From Pirellulales bacterium (GTDB lineage: Bacteria > Planctomycetota > Planctomycetia > Pirellulales > JANQPP01), in NCBI GenBank assembly GCA_028289405.1, contig JANQPP010000155.1:1-56981 (forward strand): a stretch of 56,981 nucleotides of DNA, read 5' to 3'. The notes beneath the pieces are model-generated. The model saw only the letters and a program-made list of their open reading frames with translations. It made no database searches and had not been told where the DNA came from. Position 1 is the first letter of the stretch. Each line of letters begins with the position of its first letter. Position numbers and translations under genes: made by a program. This document shows positions 41,561-50,940 of this stretch, in pieces.

Positions 41561-44248
41561 ATGGCATGCTTCGCGGACGGTACACGTGCGGGACGTCGGC
41601 TGGCCTGGCTGCTGGCGGGCCTGCTTTGTCTGACGCTGCCCGGTTGCAGCGGTTGTCGGCAGAGGCTCGCCTTCTTGCGGCCCGGGGGGACCGCGGCGGA
41701 GGAACAGGATCCTTCCAAGCCGCGGGTGGAACCGGAAGAGCCGGAGAAGCCGTTCGACTTCGGCAAACTGCTGGCGATGCCCTACGAACCGAGCCAGACG
41801 GACCAGCAGGGGCTCGCCTTTCAGCGGGTCAAGCCGGGGCACTGGACCACGTTTACCCGCGAAGTGCGGGCCAACGAAGGGGACTTTCGCGGCGACATGG
41901 CGGTGCAAGTCTTCAACGCGGCGGGGAAGCCGATCCGCTTGGAGCATACGCCATTCGTCTTGGAAACGCGGCGGCTGGCGCTCTTGCCCAAGAAACAGCG
42001 AAAATTTCTCGATCTGAACATCTTCATTCCCGGCTACGCGCCGACGGCAGCGCTGTCCCATCAACTGTTCGCCGAAGGAGGCAGCCGGGGTCTGGTGCTG
42101 GCCGAGCGGGATCCGGTCATGTTCATGAAGCCCTACGAATTTCATTTCGTGGTGCTGACGAGTGAACCAGAGAGCTACCGTCACTTGAGCTTGCGGGACT
42201 TCGCCGCCCCTCCCACCGGGGAAATCGTCGTCTCGGAAGAAGAGATGAATACTGCTTTGGATGCCATCGAGGATCCCCAGCAGGCGGCGGCCTTGTCGAC
42301 GAGCATGGGCCTGGAGGGTTCGGATGTTTACTACCGCGTATCGATTCCCCGCTTGGATCCCAGCCTCCCCCTGCCGCTGCCGGCCAACCCGTTGACGTGG
42401 ACGAACATCGCCTATGTGCTGTGGGACGACGCGCATCCAGATAGTCTAAGCGAATCACAACGGCAAGCGCTGCTCGACTGGATCCATTGGGGGGGGCAGC
42501 TGATCGTCAGCGGGCCCGGTACACTGGAAAACCTCCGTGGGTCGATATTCGAACCGTACCTGCCGGCCCTGCCAGGTGAGACTTGGGAAATCAACAGTGC
42601 CGCCCTGCAAGGAATGAACGACGAGTGGACCCTGCCGGAAACCACGCCCGAGGGGACGGAGCGGTGGCGGCCCATCCGATTGGAAGAGGCACATCCTTGG
42701 CCCGGCGTGGAGTTGCAGCCGTACGAGGAATACACCAATGACGATATCCTGGTGCGGGCACCCGGGGCGGTCGTGCAGCCGCTGGTGATCGAGCGTGCGG
42801 TCGGGCGGGGGCGGATCGTGGCCACGGCGTTTCGTCTGCGTGAGCGGAAGCTGATCAATTGGCCACACTTCGACGGATTTTTCAACGCCTGCTTGCTCCG
42901 GCGACCCCCGCGCGAGTACCGCCTGGTCCAGCAGGAGATCCAACTCGACTGGGCCGGCGACAACCGCTACCGCCGCTTCGATCCGCGGCTCAACAGCCGT
43001 GTCCGGTTCTTTAGCAGAGACATCTTGAACCGGCCTTACTTCGGCCTCACTGAAGAGGAGATCAAACAGTTCCAAGAAGTGGCCCGCAAGGAAGAGATCC
43101 AGCAGCAAACGAGTCCCTACGGCTACGGAATGCCCGCGGATCCGGAGACGAGCGTGGTGGCGGAGACGCACGAGAAGATGGCGTCGAACGAACTGGCGAC
43201 GTGGAACGATTTTTCACTCCCCAATGACTCGGCACGGAGCATCTTGCGGGAAGCGGCAGGGATCGAGATCCCCCGCGCCAGCTTCGTGGCTTGGGTCCTG
43301 GCGGCCTATTTGCTGGTGCTGGTGCCGTTCAATTTCGCCATCTTCCGCACGCTGGGCCGTTTGGAATGGGCGTGGGTGGCAGTGCCCATTCTGGCGATTA
43401 TCGCCGCGGCCTCCGTGGTCAAACTGGCCCGGCTGGACATCGGCTTCGCCAGTTCCCGCACCGAATTGTCCGTCGTCGAATTGCAGGCCGGTTACCCGAG
43501 GGCGCATGTCACTCGCTATTCGGCGCTATATACGTCCCTTTCCACGAGCTACGGGATCAGCTTCGACGATCCGCATGCGTTGGCACAGCCCTTTTCGGTG
43601 AGCAGCGCGTACGAGATGGAACTTGGACAAGAACCGGATGTCGTGCGATTCACGTCGGACGCCCGGGCACAGCTTTCGGGAGTATCCGTCCCTTCCAACG
43701 CGACGGGTATGGTGCGGGCGGAACATTTCCTACCGGTTGGCGGGGTTTTGGAACTCGAGCAGCGCAGCGGTCTGCCACGGCTCAACAACGGCACCGATTG
43801 GGATTTGGCGAATGCGGCGGTCCTCCGCACCACGGAGCAGGACCGCCTGGAAATCGCCTGGATCGGCGAACTGGCCGCCGGCGGCAGCGCGGGTTTGAAA
43901 TTCCAACCCTTGGAAGGGAATCAAACCTTGTATGATTTGTGGCAATCGGAAAAGCCGAGTTATGCTCCCGAGCCGGAACAAAAGATGTCCTTGGGACGGC
44001 TCGTGCAGCTCGCTCAGGAAATGCGAGGGTTCCGCGCGGGGGAATATCGCCTCGTCGCCCAGCGGTTGGGGAGCGATCCCTTACCGGGCATGCGGCTCGA
44101 TCCGGAGCCCCCGCAGGCCTGGTATTCCACGCTTGTGGTGGCGAATTTGGCGCGGGCAGACGAACCACCGCCACAACCGGACCTCAACGCTAAATCCAGT
44201 TTCATCCATCAGCGGGCGAACGTCCTTCGCGATCCGCTGTCCAGGTAG
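41561..44248 (+). CDS. Large lipoprotein/membrane protein linked to an ABC transporter
   Basis: This is a protein of about 895 residues. A signal segment with a lipobox (LLCLTLPGC) begins near Met at 41561; starts at 41477 and 41510 are also possible. The N-terminal ~550 residues look extracytoplasmic, with an amidotransferase-like or DUF4350-like segment (VLWDDAHPDSLSESQRQALLDWIHWGGQLIVSGPGTLENL). Two transmembrane helices lie near the middle-to-late part (ASFVAWVLAAYLLVLVPFNF and WAWVAVPILAIIAAASVV), and a beta-rich domain follows. Such proteins sit beside ABC transporters of the gliding/export type in planctomycetes. The ABC ATPase gene starts 40 bases downstream, so they are probably one operon. 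Exact role unknown. Confidence 0.8.
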   Translation: MACFADGTRAGRRLAWLLAGLLCLTLPGCSGCRQRLAFLRPGGTAAEEQDPSKPRVEPEEPEKPFDFGKLLAMPYEPSQTDQQGLAFQRVKPGHWTTFTREVRANEGDFRGDMAVQVFNAAGKPIRLEHTPFVLETRRLALLPKKQRKFLDLNIFIPGYAPTAALSHQLFAEGGSRGLVLAERDPVMFMKPYEFHFVVLTSEPESYRHLSLRDFAAPPTGEIVVSEEEMNTALDAIEDPQQAAALSTSMGLEGSDVYYRVSIPRLDPSLPLPLPANPLTWTNIAYVLWDDAHPDSLSESQRQALLDWIHWGGQLIVSGPGTLENLRGSIFEPYLPALPGETWEINSAALQGMNDEWTLPETTPEGTERWRPIRLEEAHPWPGVELQPYEEYTNDDILVRAPGAVVQPLVIERAVGRGRIVATAFRLRERKLINWPHFDGFFNACLLRRPPREYRLVQQEIQLDWAGDNRYRRFDPRLNSRVRFFSRDILNRPYFGLTEEEIKQFQEVARKEEIQQQTSPYGYGMPADPETSVVAETHEKMASNELATWNDFSLPNDSARSILREAAGIEIPRASFVAWVLAAYLLVLVPFNFAIFRTLGRLEWAWVAVPILAIIAAASVVKLARLDIGFASSRTELSVVELQAGYPRAHVTRYSALYTSLSTSYGISFDDPHALAQPFSVSSAYEMELGQEPDVVRFTSDARAQLSGVSVPSNATGMVRAEHFLPVGGVLELEQRSGLPRLNNGTDWDLANAAVLRTTEQDRLEIAWIGELAAGGSAGLKFQPLEGNQTLYDLWQSEKPSYAPEPEQKMSLGRLVQLAQEMRGFRAGEYRLVAQRLGSDPLPGMRLDPEPPQAWYSTLVVANLARADEPPPQPDLNAKSSFIHQRANVLRDPLSR

Positions 44249-44288
44249 ACGACTCGCGGACATTTTCCGCGAGTGTGGGACCGACTTC

Positions 44289-45218
44289 ATGATTGAACTG
44301 ATCAACTTCGGCAAACAGTACGGCGATTTTGTCGCCGTGGAGAATCTCAACCTCAAGATCGAGGCGGGAGAACTGTTCGGCTTCATCGGCCCCAACGGCG
44401 CGGGCAAGAGCACCACGATCCGCTTCCTCACCACGCTGCTCAAGGCCAGCCACGGCGAGGGGATCGTCAACGGCCACAGCGTGACGCAGGAGCCGCTGGA
44501 GGTCCGCCGCAGCATCGGCTACATGCCGGACAACTTCGGCGTTTACGACGGCATGAAGGTTTGGGAGTTCTTGGATTTCTTCGCCGTGGCCTATCAGATT
44601 CCTCGCGCGCGACGCAAGCAGGTCATCGGCGATGTGCTCGACCTCTTGGATCTGACGCACAAGCGGGACGACTTCGTGAGCGGACTTTCACGGGGGATGA
44701 AGCAGCGGCTCTGCTTGGCCAAGACGCTCGTGCACGACCCGCCGGTGCTCATCCTGGATGAGCCTTCCAGCGGTCTGGATCCCCGGGCGAGGTTGGAGGT
44801 GAAAGCGCTGCTCAAGGAACTCCGCAAGATGGGGAAGACGATCCTCATCTCCAGCCACATCCTCACGGAGTTGGCCGATTGCTGCACTTCGATCGGCATC
44901 ATCGAACGGGGGCAGCTCCTGATGCATGGCCCCATGGATAAGGTGTACCGCCAGATCCGCGGACACCGCGTGATCGAAATCAAATTCCATCAGAACCGCG
45001 AAATGGGCATGGCCATTCTGCATGGTCTGCCCAACGTGCTTGAGATCCGCGACAGTGGCAACGGGAGCGTGATGCTGGAATGGCAAGCGGGCGATGAGGA
45101 GGTCGCCAAGCTGGTAGACGATTTCGTGGACCAGGGAGTGCGCGTCCGCTCATTCGCGGAAAAGGACCCCACGCTGGAAGACGTCTTCATGATGGTCACC
45201 AAGGGCCTAGTGACTTAA
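44289..45218 (+). CDS. ABC transporter ATP-binding protein (ABC-2/export type)
   Basis: This 309-residue ATPase begins MIELINFGKQYGDFVAVENL. It contains Walker A GPNGAGKSTT, the Q-loop region YMPDNFGVYDGMKVWEFLDFF, signature LSRGMKQRLCLAKTL, Walker B VLILDEPSSGLD and the switch His in LISSHILTEL. The C-terminal ~80 residues form the usual extension of drug- and polysaccharide-export type ATPases. It energises a membrane partner, but no permease gene follows. The large lipoprotein upstream, with only two membrane helices, does not look like a full permease, so the partner may lie elsewhere. I chose the ATG at 44289 because the upstream frame is spurious. Confidence 0.92.
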   Translation: MIELINFGKQYGDFVAVENLNLKIEAGELFGFIGPNGAGKSTTIRFLTTLLKASHGEGIVNGHSVTQEPLEVRRSIGYMPDNFGVYDGMKVWEFLDFFAVAYQIPRARRKQVIGDVLDLLDLTHKRDDFVSGLSRGMKQRLCLAKTLVHDPPVLILDEPSSGLDPRARLEVKALLKELRKMGKTILISSHILTELADCCTSIGIIERGQLLMHGPMDKVYRQIRGHRVIEIKFHQNREMGMAILHGLPNVLEIRDSGNGSVMLEWQAGDEEVAKLVDDFVDQGVRVRSFAEKDPTLEDVFMMVTKGLVT

Positions 45219-45272
45219 CACCCACGGCACGTCGGGATGTTTGCCCGTGCAAGCGGTCGCACGTATTTGGTA

Positions 45273-45333
45273 GATTGGGTGCTCGCCACCCAACGTTCCC
45301 GCTCGCCGTTTACGAAAATGGTAGACGGCAAAC
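45273..45333. repeat. Direct repeat copy flanking the membrane protein gene (left)
   Basis: A sequence of about 62 bases (starts ATTGGGTGCTCGCCACCCAA, continues through CGCTCGCCGTTTACGAAAAT) recurs at about 45884-45945 with roughly 80% identity by eye. Confidence 0.55.
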
Positions 45334-45347
45334 CGCCGTACCCTACC
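45321..45347. repeat. REP-like hairpin repeat, copy 3
   Basis: GTAGACGGCAAACCGCCGTA lies at the end of the left direct repeat. ACGGC pairs with GCCGT. It belongs to the same loose family as the hairpins at 10759-10778 and 30532-30557. Confidence 0.45.
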
Positions 45348-45408
45348 ATCATGCTGATTCCCACAGGGTTGGGCCGGCCTTGGCACCGGTGTATGCGGAA
45401 GGTAGCCC

Positions 45409-45876
45409 ATGATTCGCTTTACGTTGAAACACCTGCTGCTGTTGACGGCACTCGTCGCGGTTTGCGCCGTCACATTTACAAAAGGAGGTTGGTTTTGGGC
45501 GCGGCTGTTGTTCACGATCGCGCTCGCGGTCCAACTCGGCGCGGTGCTCGCTGCCCTCTTTTTGCGTGGCAGGCCCCGGGCATTTTGGACCGGCTTTGCC
45601 CTGTTCGGCTGGACGGCTTGGCTGATCGCCAATTATCCGGTCCTGCAGGTGGCGGAACACCAACTATTTGTCGAGGAAATCGCGAAGCTGCTCAAGGAAT
45701 ACATGCCTGAAACGAACGATGGTGTCGTAAAGCTTTCCAAGATGCATCAAATGGCCATCTTCAGCTTCGAGCGAACGCTCCACGCCATGTTTGGCTTGGT
45801 GTTCGGATTCCTCGGCGGCATCCTGGGCGCGCTGATCTATTCGTCCGCGAACGATGACCGTTCCCGCCCCAATTAG
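45409..45876 (+). CDS. Small membrane protein (FTLKHLLL-type N-terminus)
   Basis: This is a 155-residue protein with at least four hydrophobic segments: residues 5-22 (TLKHLLLLTALVAVCAV), 28-50, 55-75, and 120-143 (MFGLVFGFLGGILGALIYSS). The polar loop in between is helical (EEIAKLLKEYMPETNDG). Its opening FTLKHLLLLTALVA is similar to that of the protein at 39250. Function unknown. The gene is framed by a direct repeat on both sides, which may indicate that it moved as a unit. It is near but not clearly part of the ABC operon. Confidence 0.75.
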   Translation: MIRFTLKHLLLLTALVAVCAVTFTKGGWFWARLLFTIALAVQLGAVLAALFLRGRPRAFWTGFALFGWTAWLIANYPVLQVAEHQLFVEEIAKLLKEYMPETNDGVVKLSKMHQMAIFSFERTLHAMFGLVFGFLGGILGALIYSSANDDRSRPN

Positions 45877-45883
45877 TTTGGTG

Positions 45884-45945
45884 GGTTGGGTGCCTTGCCA
45901 CTCAGCATTTCCGCTCGCCGTTTACGAAATGGTAGGCGGCAGCCC
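45884..45945. repeat. Direct repeat copy flanking the membrane protein gene (right)
   Basis: The right copy of the repeat described at 45273-45333, with shared CCGCTCGCCGTTTACGAAA and GGTAG-CGGCA. It follows the gene stop by 8 bases. Confidence 0.55.
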
Positions 45946-45965
45946 GAAAATTTCGAGGCGGGGAA

Positions 45966-48716
45966 CTACTGGCCGCCGAAGTCTTGGCGAAAGATTTCTT
46001 CCCCTTCGCGGTTCCAGCGGAGCCAAACGCCGACCTTTTGGCCGGCGCGAAATTCGCCTTCATGGCCCTTTTGGCCGTTGGGATGCCAGTAGGTCCACGT
46101 GCCGTGTTGCTGGCCGGCGCGGAATTCCCCCTCTTGGCTTTTTTGGCCGTTCTCATACCAATTGGTCCAGGTGCCGGCGCGCTGTCCCTGCCGGTAGGTC
46201 CCTTTTTCTTTCGGCTGGCCGTTGGGATGCCAGGACGTCACCGGACCGTCCGGACGGTCCCGCTGAAACTCGCCCTCCAAGGCGGGCTGGCCGCTCGCGT
46301 AGAAAGTTTGCCAGGTGCCGTGCCGCTGTCCGTTGACGAAGGTGCCCCGCTTGGCGACTTTGCCGCCCGCGTGCCACTGCACCGCTTCGCCATGCTGCTG
46401 GTCCTGGCGGAAACCGGAGCGGCTTTGCAGCTTGCCATCGGGAAACCACATTTCCCATTCCCCTTCCCGCTTTCCCTGCCGGTAGGTGCCCACCTGCTGC
46501 CGCTCACCATCGGGATAATAATGCACCCACTCCCCGTCCCGCTGGCCTTTTACATAAGGCCCGGCTTCCCAGCCGCCATTTTCCTGCCATTCCCGCCAGG
46601 GTCCGTGCTTGAAGCCTTTTTGGTAACTGCCGATGGCGTCCAGTTCTCCGCTTCGGCGCCAGAACCGCCATACGCCTTCCCGTGTGTTTTCGGAATAGGC
46701 CCCCTCGTCCCGCTTCTTGCCATTGGCATACCAAGTGATCACCACGTCCGGCGAAGCAGAGGCTTGGAACTCTTGGCTGGACAGGTCAAGCGCACCAAGT
46801 TCCACCGCCTGGGTCGGAAGTTCTTCTTGACCTGGATCCGCCGTAATCTGCCGGATGTAAGTCAGCCCGATCCGCTCCGCGTCCAGTTCTGCCCTGCTTC
46901 CGAGAAGCTTTTGCGAGATCCACGTCTGGGCTAGCCAGCGAAACAACTGCCGCCGCATCTCCAAGATCCGCGGTTGCTCTTCTCTCTCGCGCGAAACGAA
47001 TTGATGTTTGAGGTAGGTCCGCCAAAGGGAGATGTGAGGCAGCGGCCAGGAACAGCTCACCGGTACGCCTTCCCGATCCAAATCGTGCGCGACTTGATCG
47101 GGCCAAGTCACCCGCGTTCCCGCTTCCGACTCGGTCCAGAGGACCCACCAGCCGTCGTTGCGGGGCGGATCGGGCGCGAACATGTTCCACTGCTGAAAGG
47201 TCCGCGTGAAGCCCGTGAAATGCGACACGGCCCCGCCGGGATCCACCTGGGGCAAGCCTTGCTCGGCATAGGGTAAGGCGACGTTCTCATTGTAGGCCGC
47301 TACCAGCGAAAACAGCAGCAACACGGCAACAACAGGGGCCACCCAAGCATGCGACCGCAGCGTAGGCGTTGCCGACACATCTTCAGGGGCGGCAGGAGTA
47401 CTTTCCGGTGGCCGCAGTCCGCACGCTCCCCACCCGCAGGCGGCGGAAATGCGGTGGCGATTGCGGGCCACGAGCCGGTAAACCACGTTCGCAACTTGCA
47501 CGCAACCAGGCAGCGCCATCAGCCGGAAAATGTGCCAGGGGGGCGTAAGTGCTCGCGAGACGAGCGCCGCGCCCCGGGCCTCGATTTCCTGCCGGCCTGT
47601 CTCGTTGTCAATTACGATGATCGTCCGCTCCGTGAGCGGGACGGAGATTTCGTGCCGAAACTGGGAGGAGTCGGAGTTGCCGATGAATGTGATGCGGCCA
47701 AACGCATCGCAGCATTGCACGGCGCGGCAAGCCCGCTCGCAAATACCACAACTGTCGTCATAGTAGCACGTGACGGCGCGGGTCCAGCGTCGGCCTAGCG
47801 CCACCAGAGCTTGCCAGTCCCGCTCCGTGAGCAGCAGCGCGTACGAAGCGATCATCACGTAGGAGAACGTACTCGCCTTGAGCGTCACAGCGATGCCCAC
47901 GTGCAAGAGTGTGAGGGCCACGATGATCAATCGGCGGAGCCAAGGCTGCCCCCAAGGAGAGAGGATCAGCGGCGCGGCCGCGTACTCCACGACCAGCGTG
48001 ACCCAGGTCATGGCTTGCAGCCAGATAAGCGGCTTTTCCCGCAGCCAGGCCGCGAAGCCGTGGATGGACTGGTCCATGTGCAGCGTGAAGTAGACCGCCG
48101 TGCCGTCTGGCCACCAGGAATCCCCCGTTTTCTGTAGGGCCGTGCCCAGATAGATGATGGCGATTTGCAGCACGATGGCCAGCCCGGCCAGCGATGTGTG
48201 GCTGCTCGGAGAATCTTCCTCGGCCGGCAAATCCGCCACCCGAGCCGGAGAGACTTTGGCCAGCCGGCGGTACCGCCGGCGCAGGGCATCGAATGAAAAG
48301 CGGGCGCCCAGCGGCAGCCAGATCGACCACAGCAACAAGCAAGCCATGACTTGATCAGCGCCAATCGTCACCAGTGGATTTCGATGACGCAGCGTGAGAA
48401 ATGCCAGCCAAGTGAGCACCGTGGCCACGCGGGTCCACATGCCGAGCGTGAACAGGAGATAGAAGACCAGCGTGGCGGTGAACACTACATACACAAACAG
48501 TGGCGAGTCGTGCCAGGCGAGCGGAAACGCCAGCCGCCACCGGCCTGTTTCGCCCACGATGCCCGCGTCCGGCAGAATACCTTGGCTGGAATAAAACGCG
48601 AGCGCGTGCGGCCAGCGGAGTGCCAAATCCACTAGGAGCATCAGCCCCAAGCCGATGCGGAATAGCCCCAGCGAGCGATGGTCAATCGTGGCGTTGAAGC
48701 GATAGAGGGAACGCAT
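45966..48716 (-). CDS. HTTM-domain, DCC-domain and YwqK-repeat fusion membrane protein
   Basis: This is a protein of about 916 residues starting MRSLYRFNATIDHRSLGLFR. Residues about 1-310 form a multi-pass HTTM domain, related to vitamin K-dependent gamma-carboxylase (DHRSLGLFRIGLGLMLLVDL, TALQKTGDSWWPDGTAVYFTLHMDQ). A DCC/DUF393 thioredoxin-like module follows (YYDDSCGICERACR, about 321-334), with a further membrane segment and a carboxylase-type C-terminal part. Finally about ten YwqK/MORN-like repeats of ~23 residues (e.g. WHPNGQKGHEGEFRAGQ) cover the last ~250 residues. HTTM and DCC domains often neighbour each other; the added repeat array is unusual. Envelope location is likely. It is 94 bases downstream of the ABC-F gene. 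Confidence 0.9.
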   Translation of the reverse strand: MRSLYRFNATIDHRSLGLFRIGLGLMLLVDLALRWPHALAFYSSQGILPDAGIVGETGRWRLAFPLAWHDSPLFVYVVFTATLVFYLLFTLGMWTRVATVLTWLAFLTLRHRNPLVTIGADQVMACLLLWSIWLPLGARFSFDALRRRYRRLAKVSPARVADLPAEEDSPSSHTSLAGLAIVLQIAIIYLGTALQKTGDSWWPDGTAVYFTLHMDQSIHGFAAWLREKPLIWLQAMTWVTLVVEYAAAPLILSPWGQPWLRRLIIVALTLLHVGIAVTLKASTFSYVMIASYALLLTERDWQALVALGRRWTRAVTCYYDDSCGICERACRAVQCCDAFGRITFIGNSDSSQFRHEISVPLTERTIIVIDNETGRQEIEARGAALVSRALTPPWHIFRLMALPGCVQVANVVYRLVARNRHRISAACGWGACGLRPPESTPAAPEDVSATPTLRSHAWVAPVVAVLLLFSLVAAYNENVALPYAEQGLPQVDPGGAVSHFTGFTRTFQQWNMFAPDPPRNDGWWVLWTESEAGTRVTWPDQVAHDLDREGVPVSCSWPLPHISLWRTYLKHQFVSREREEQPRILEMRRQLFRWLAQTWISQKLLGSRAELDAERIGLTYIRQITADPGQEELPTQAVELGALDLSSQEFQASASPDVVITWYANGKKRDEGAYSENTREGVWRFWRRSGELDAIGSYQKGFKHGPWREWQENGGWEAGPYVKGQRDGEWVHYYPDGERQQVGTYRQGKREGEWEMWFPDGKLQSRSGFRQDQQHGEAVQWHAGGKVAKRGTFVNGQRHGTWQTFYASGQPALEGEFQRDRPDGPVTSWHPNGQPKEKGTYRQGQRAGTWTNWYENGQKSQEGEFRAGQQHGTWTYWHPNGQKGHEGEFRAGQKVGVWLRWNREGEEIFRQDFGGQ

Positions 48717-48810
48717 GCGGCCGGCCCGTTTGGCGGTGTGCAATTCAGTCTGTTGGAAATTGCGAAATGTCAACGATGTTGGTTGAGATGCGTGATGAAG
48801 TGTACGTTCT

Positions 48811-50712
48811 TCACGCCAACTCCGTGGCCTCTTCCCAATGTTCGTACAAGGCGCGGATTCGCTCGTCGAGTTCCTCCAGCCGAAGTGTCAGCTCCCGCGC
48901 TTTGTCCCCTTGCCGCAGGACCTCGGGACGGCACAACTGGTCTCGCAAATCCTCGGATTCCGCTTCCCGCTGGATGATCTCTTCCTCGATATCCTCCACC
49001 TTGCGGTAGGGAAACCGGCGTTTTCGTTTCTCTTTCGCGGGACGTTTCGGCGGGGATTTACCGCCCGAGCTTTTTTCGGGCGCTCCGTTACTTTTTGCTG
49101 GGGCTTCCGACGCGGCCTGACTTGCCAGATGGCGGTACGTATCGTAGTTGCCGTGGATCACGCGGAAACCGCCCGGCTCCATCACCAGCAGCCGGTCCGC
49201 CACGCGGTTGAGAAAGAAGCGATCGTGGCTCACAAACAGCAGCGTCCCGTCGAACTTTTGCAGGGCGGCTTCCAAAGCTTCTCGGGCCCACAAATCGAGG
49301 TGATTCGTCGGTTCGTCGAGGATCAGGAAATTCGCATCCGAGCCGGCCAGTTTGGCCAGGGCCGCTTTGTTCCGCTCTCCTCCGCTGAGCGTGCCGATGC
49401 GTTGGAAAGCCATGTCTCCCTGGATGCCGAACCGCGCGAGCAGGTCCCTCCGCGCCGGTTCGTCCAGTTCCTTGCCAACGGGGCGCACCGCTTCCACGAC
49501 TTCCCGGTCTTCCGCCACGCTCTCCAGATGTTGGTCGAAATACCCCGGCTGCACACCGGTTCCCAAGTGAAACTTTCCCTCATCGAGCGGGACCTCGCCC
49601 AGGATGCAGCGGAGCAGCGTGGTCTTGCCGCTGCCGTTGGGACCCAAAATGCCCCACCGCTCGCCACGCAGGATATCGAAGCTGAGGTCGCCAAACAGGG
49701 GGCGTTCGAACCCCTTCGCTGCCCGTTCTACCCGCAGCACGATATCCCCCGTACGGGAAGCGGCGGGGAACCGCATCGGCGGGGAGCGGATTTCGCGTGG
49801 TGGCGGGACGCGTTCCAGCCGTTCCAGCTTTTTCCGGCGGTCCTCCGCTTGGGCATGTTTTTGTCCGTAGTGATTGCGGCGGATGAAGTCCTCGGTCTTG
49901 GCGATGAATTCCTGTTGATTTTCGTAGGTCTTCCGCTGGACTTCGAGCCGTTCCGCCTTCTGCCGACGGTACGCCGAGTAATTGCCGCGATAGGCTTCGA
50001 TTTCTCCCTGGAACAATTCCCAAGTTTGGCCCGTCACCTTGTCCAGCAGGAAACGGTCATGGCTGACCAGCACGAACGACCCCGAGGAAGAGGCCAGGTA
50101 GTCCTCCAGCCATTCGGTGGCCTCGATGTCCAGGTGATTGCTCGGTTCATCCAGCAGCATCACCTCCGGCGCGTCCAACAGGAGCCGGGCCAAAAGCAGC
50201 CGGTTCTGCTGCCCTCCGCTGAGCTGCGTGACCGGCTGGGCATATGTCTCCTCGGAAAACCCCAACCCGTGCAAGACCCGCTGCACCTCATGGTCGAGCC
50301 GGTAGGCGTTGGTCCGTGCAATCTCGTGTTGCAGACGATCGAGCCGTACTTCTAACGTCTTTCGCGTCACTGGGTCGGCACAGTCCGCCAACTGGGAGGC
50401 CACGTCTTCCAGTTCTTGCGGCAATTTCGCGACGTGCTCCAGCGCGGAGTACGCTTCCTCCCACACGTTCCGCTCCTCGGAAAAGGAGGGGTGCTGCTCC
50501 AAGTATCCGACGCGCGGCCCACCATCGGCGGCGACTTCTCCGATATCCGCCTCCTCCAGCCCAGCCATAATCCGCATTAGCGTGGACTTCCCCGATCCAT
50601 TCGGGCCCACCAGGCCAATCCGGTCCCCCTCCAGCAGCGAGGCGCGGACATTCTCCAAAACGGCTTCCGCGCCGTAGCGTTTGCCGATGCCTTGTAGATG
50701 GATGGTGAACAT
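48811..50712 (-). CDS. ABC-F family ATPase
   Basis: This 633-residue soluble protein has two ABC ATPase domains in tandem and no membrane domain. The first has GPNGSGKSTLMRI, LSGGQQNRLLLARLLLD and MLLDEPSNHLD; the second has GPNGSGKTTLLRC, LSGGERNKAALAKL and LILDEPTNHLD. The linker (PtIM-like) contains YRGNYSAYRRQKAERLEVQRKTYENQQ. The C-terminal coiled-coil with KRPAKEKRKRRFPYRKVEDIEEEI is Uup-like and may bind DNA or ribosomes. Members relieve stalled ribosomes or give antibiotic protection; which applies here is not determined. It lies upstream of the HTTM fusion gene on the same strand. Confidence 0.94.
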   Translation of the reverse strand: MFTIHLQGIGKRYGAEAVLENVRASLLEGDRIGLVGPNGSGKSTLMRIMAGLEEADIGEVAADGGPRVGYLEQHPSFSEERNVWEEAYSALEHVAKLPQELEDVASQLADCADPVTRKTLEVRLDRLQHEIARTNAYRLDHEVQRVLHGLGFSEETYAQPVTQLSGGQQNRLLLARLLLDAPEVMLLDEPSNHLDIEATEWLEDYLASSSGSFVLVSHDRFLLDKVTGQTWELFQGEIEAYRGNYSAYRRQKAERLEVQRKTYENQQEFIAKTEDFIRRNHYGQKHAQAEDRRKKLERLERVPPPREIRSPPMRFPAASRTGDIVLRVERAAKGFERPLFGDLSFDILRGERWGILGPNGSGKTTLLRCILGEVPLDEGKFHLGTGVQPGYFDQHLESVAEDREVVEAVRPVGKELDEPARRDLLARFGIQGDMAFQRIGTLSGGERNKAALAKLAGSDANFLILDEPTNHLDLWAREALEAALQKFDGTLLFVSHDRFFLNRVADRLLVMEPGGFRVIHGNYDTYRHLASQAASEAPAKSNGAPEKSSGGKSPPKRPAKEKRKRRFPYRKVEDIEEEIIQREAESEDLRDQLCRPEVLRQGDKARELTLRLEELDERIRALYEHWEEATELA

Positions 50713-50940
50713 GGATGAGATCCGAGACCGCGTTTAGGTGAAAGTGTAGCGGCCTTCGCGCTGTTTCGACTCACAATTTCCAGCGCCACGGACGCCACAC
50801 GTAAGTGCGACTCGCACTAATAAATGGATAGGGGTATTTTCGCTGTTGTGCCTCGTGAAATCTAGCGTCCAGGACGCAACTTGCACGCCTGACACGCCAC
50901 GGGCAAAACCGGGTTGCGGAAGCAGGTTCCAGGGGCGACG

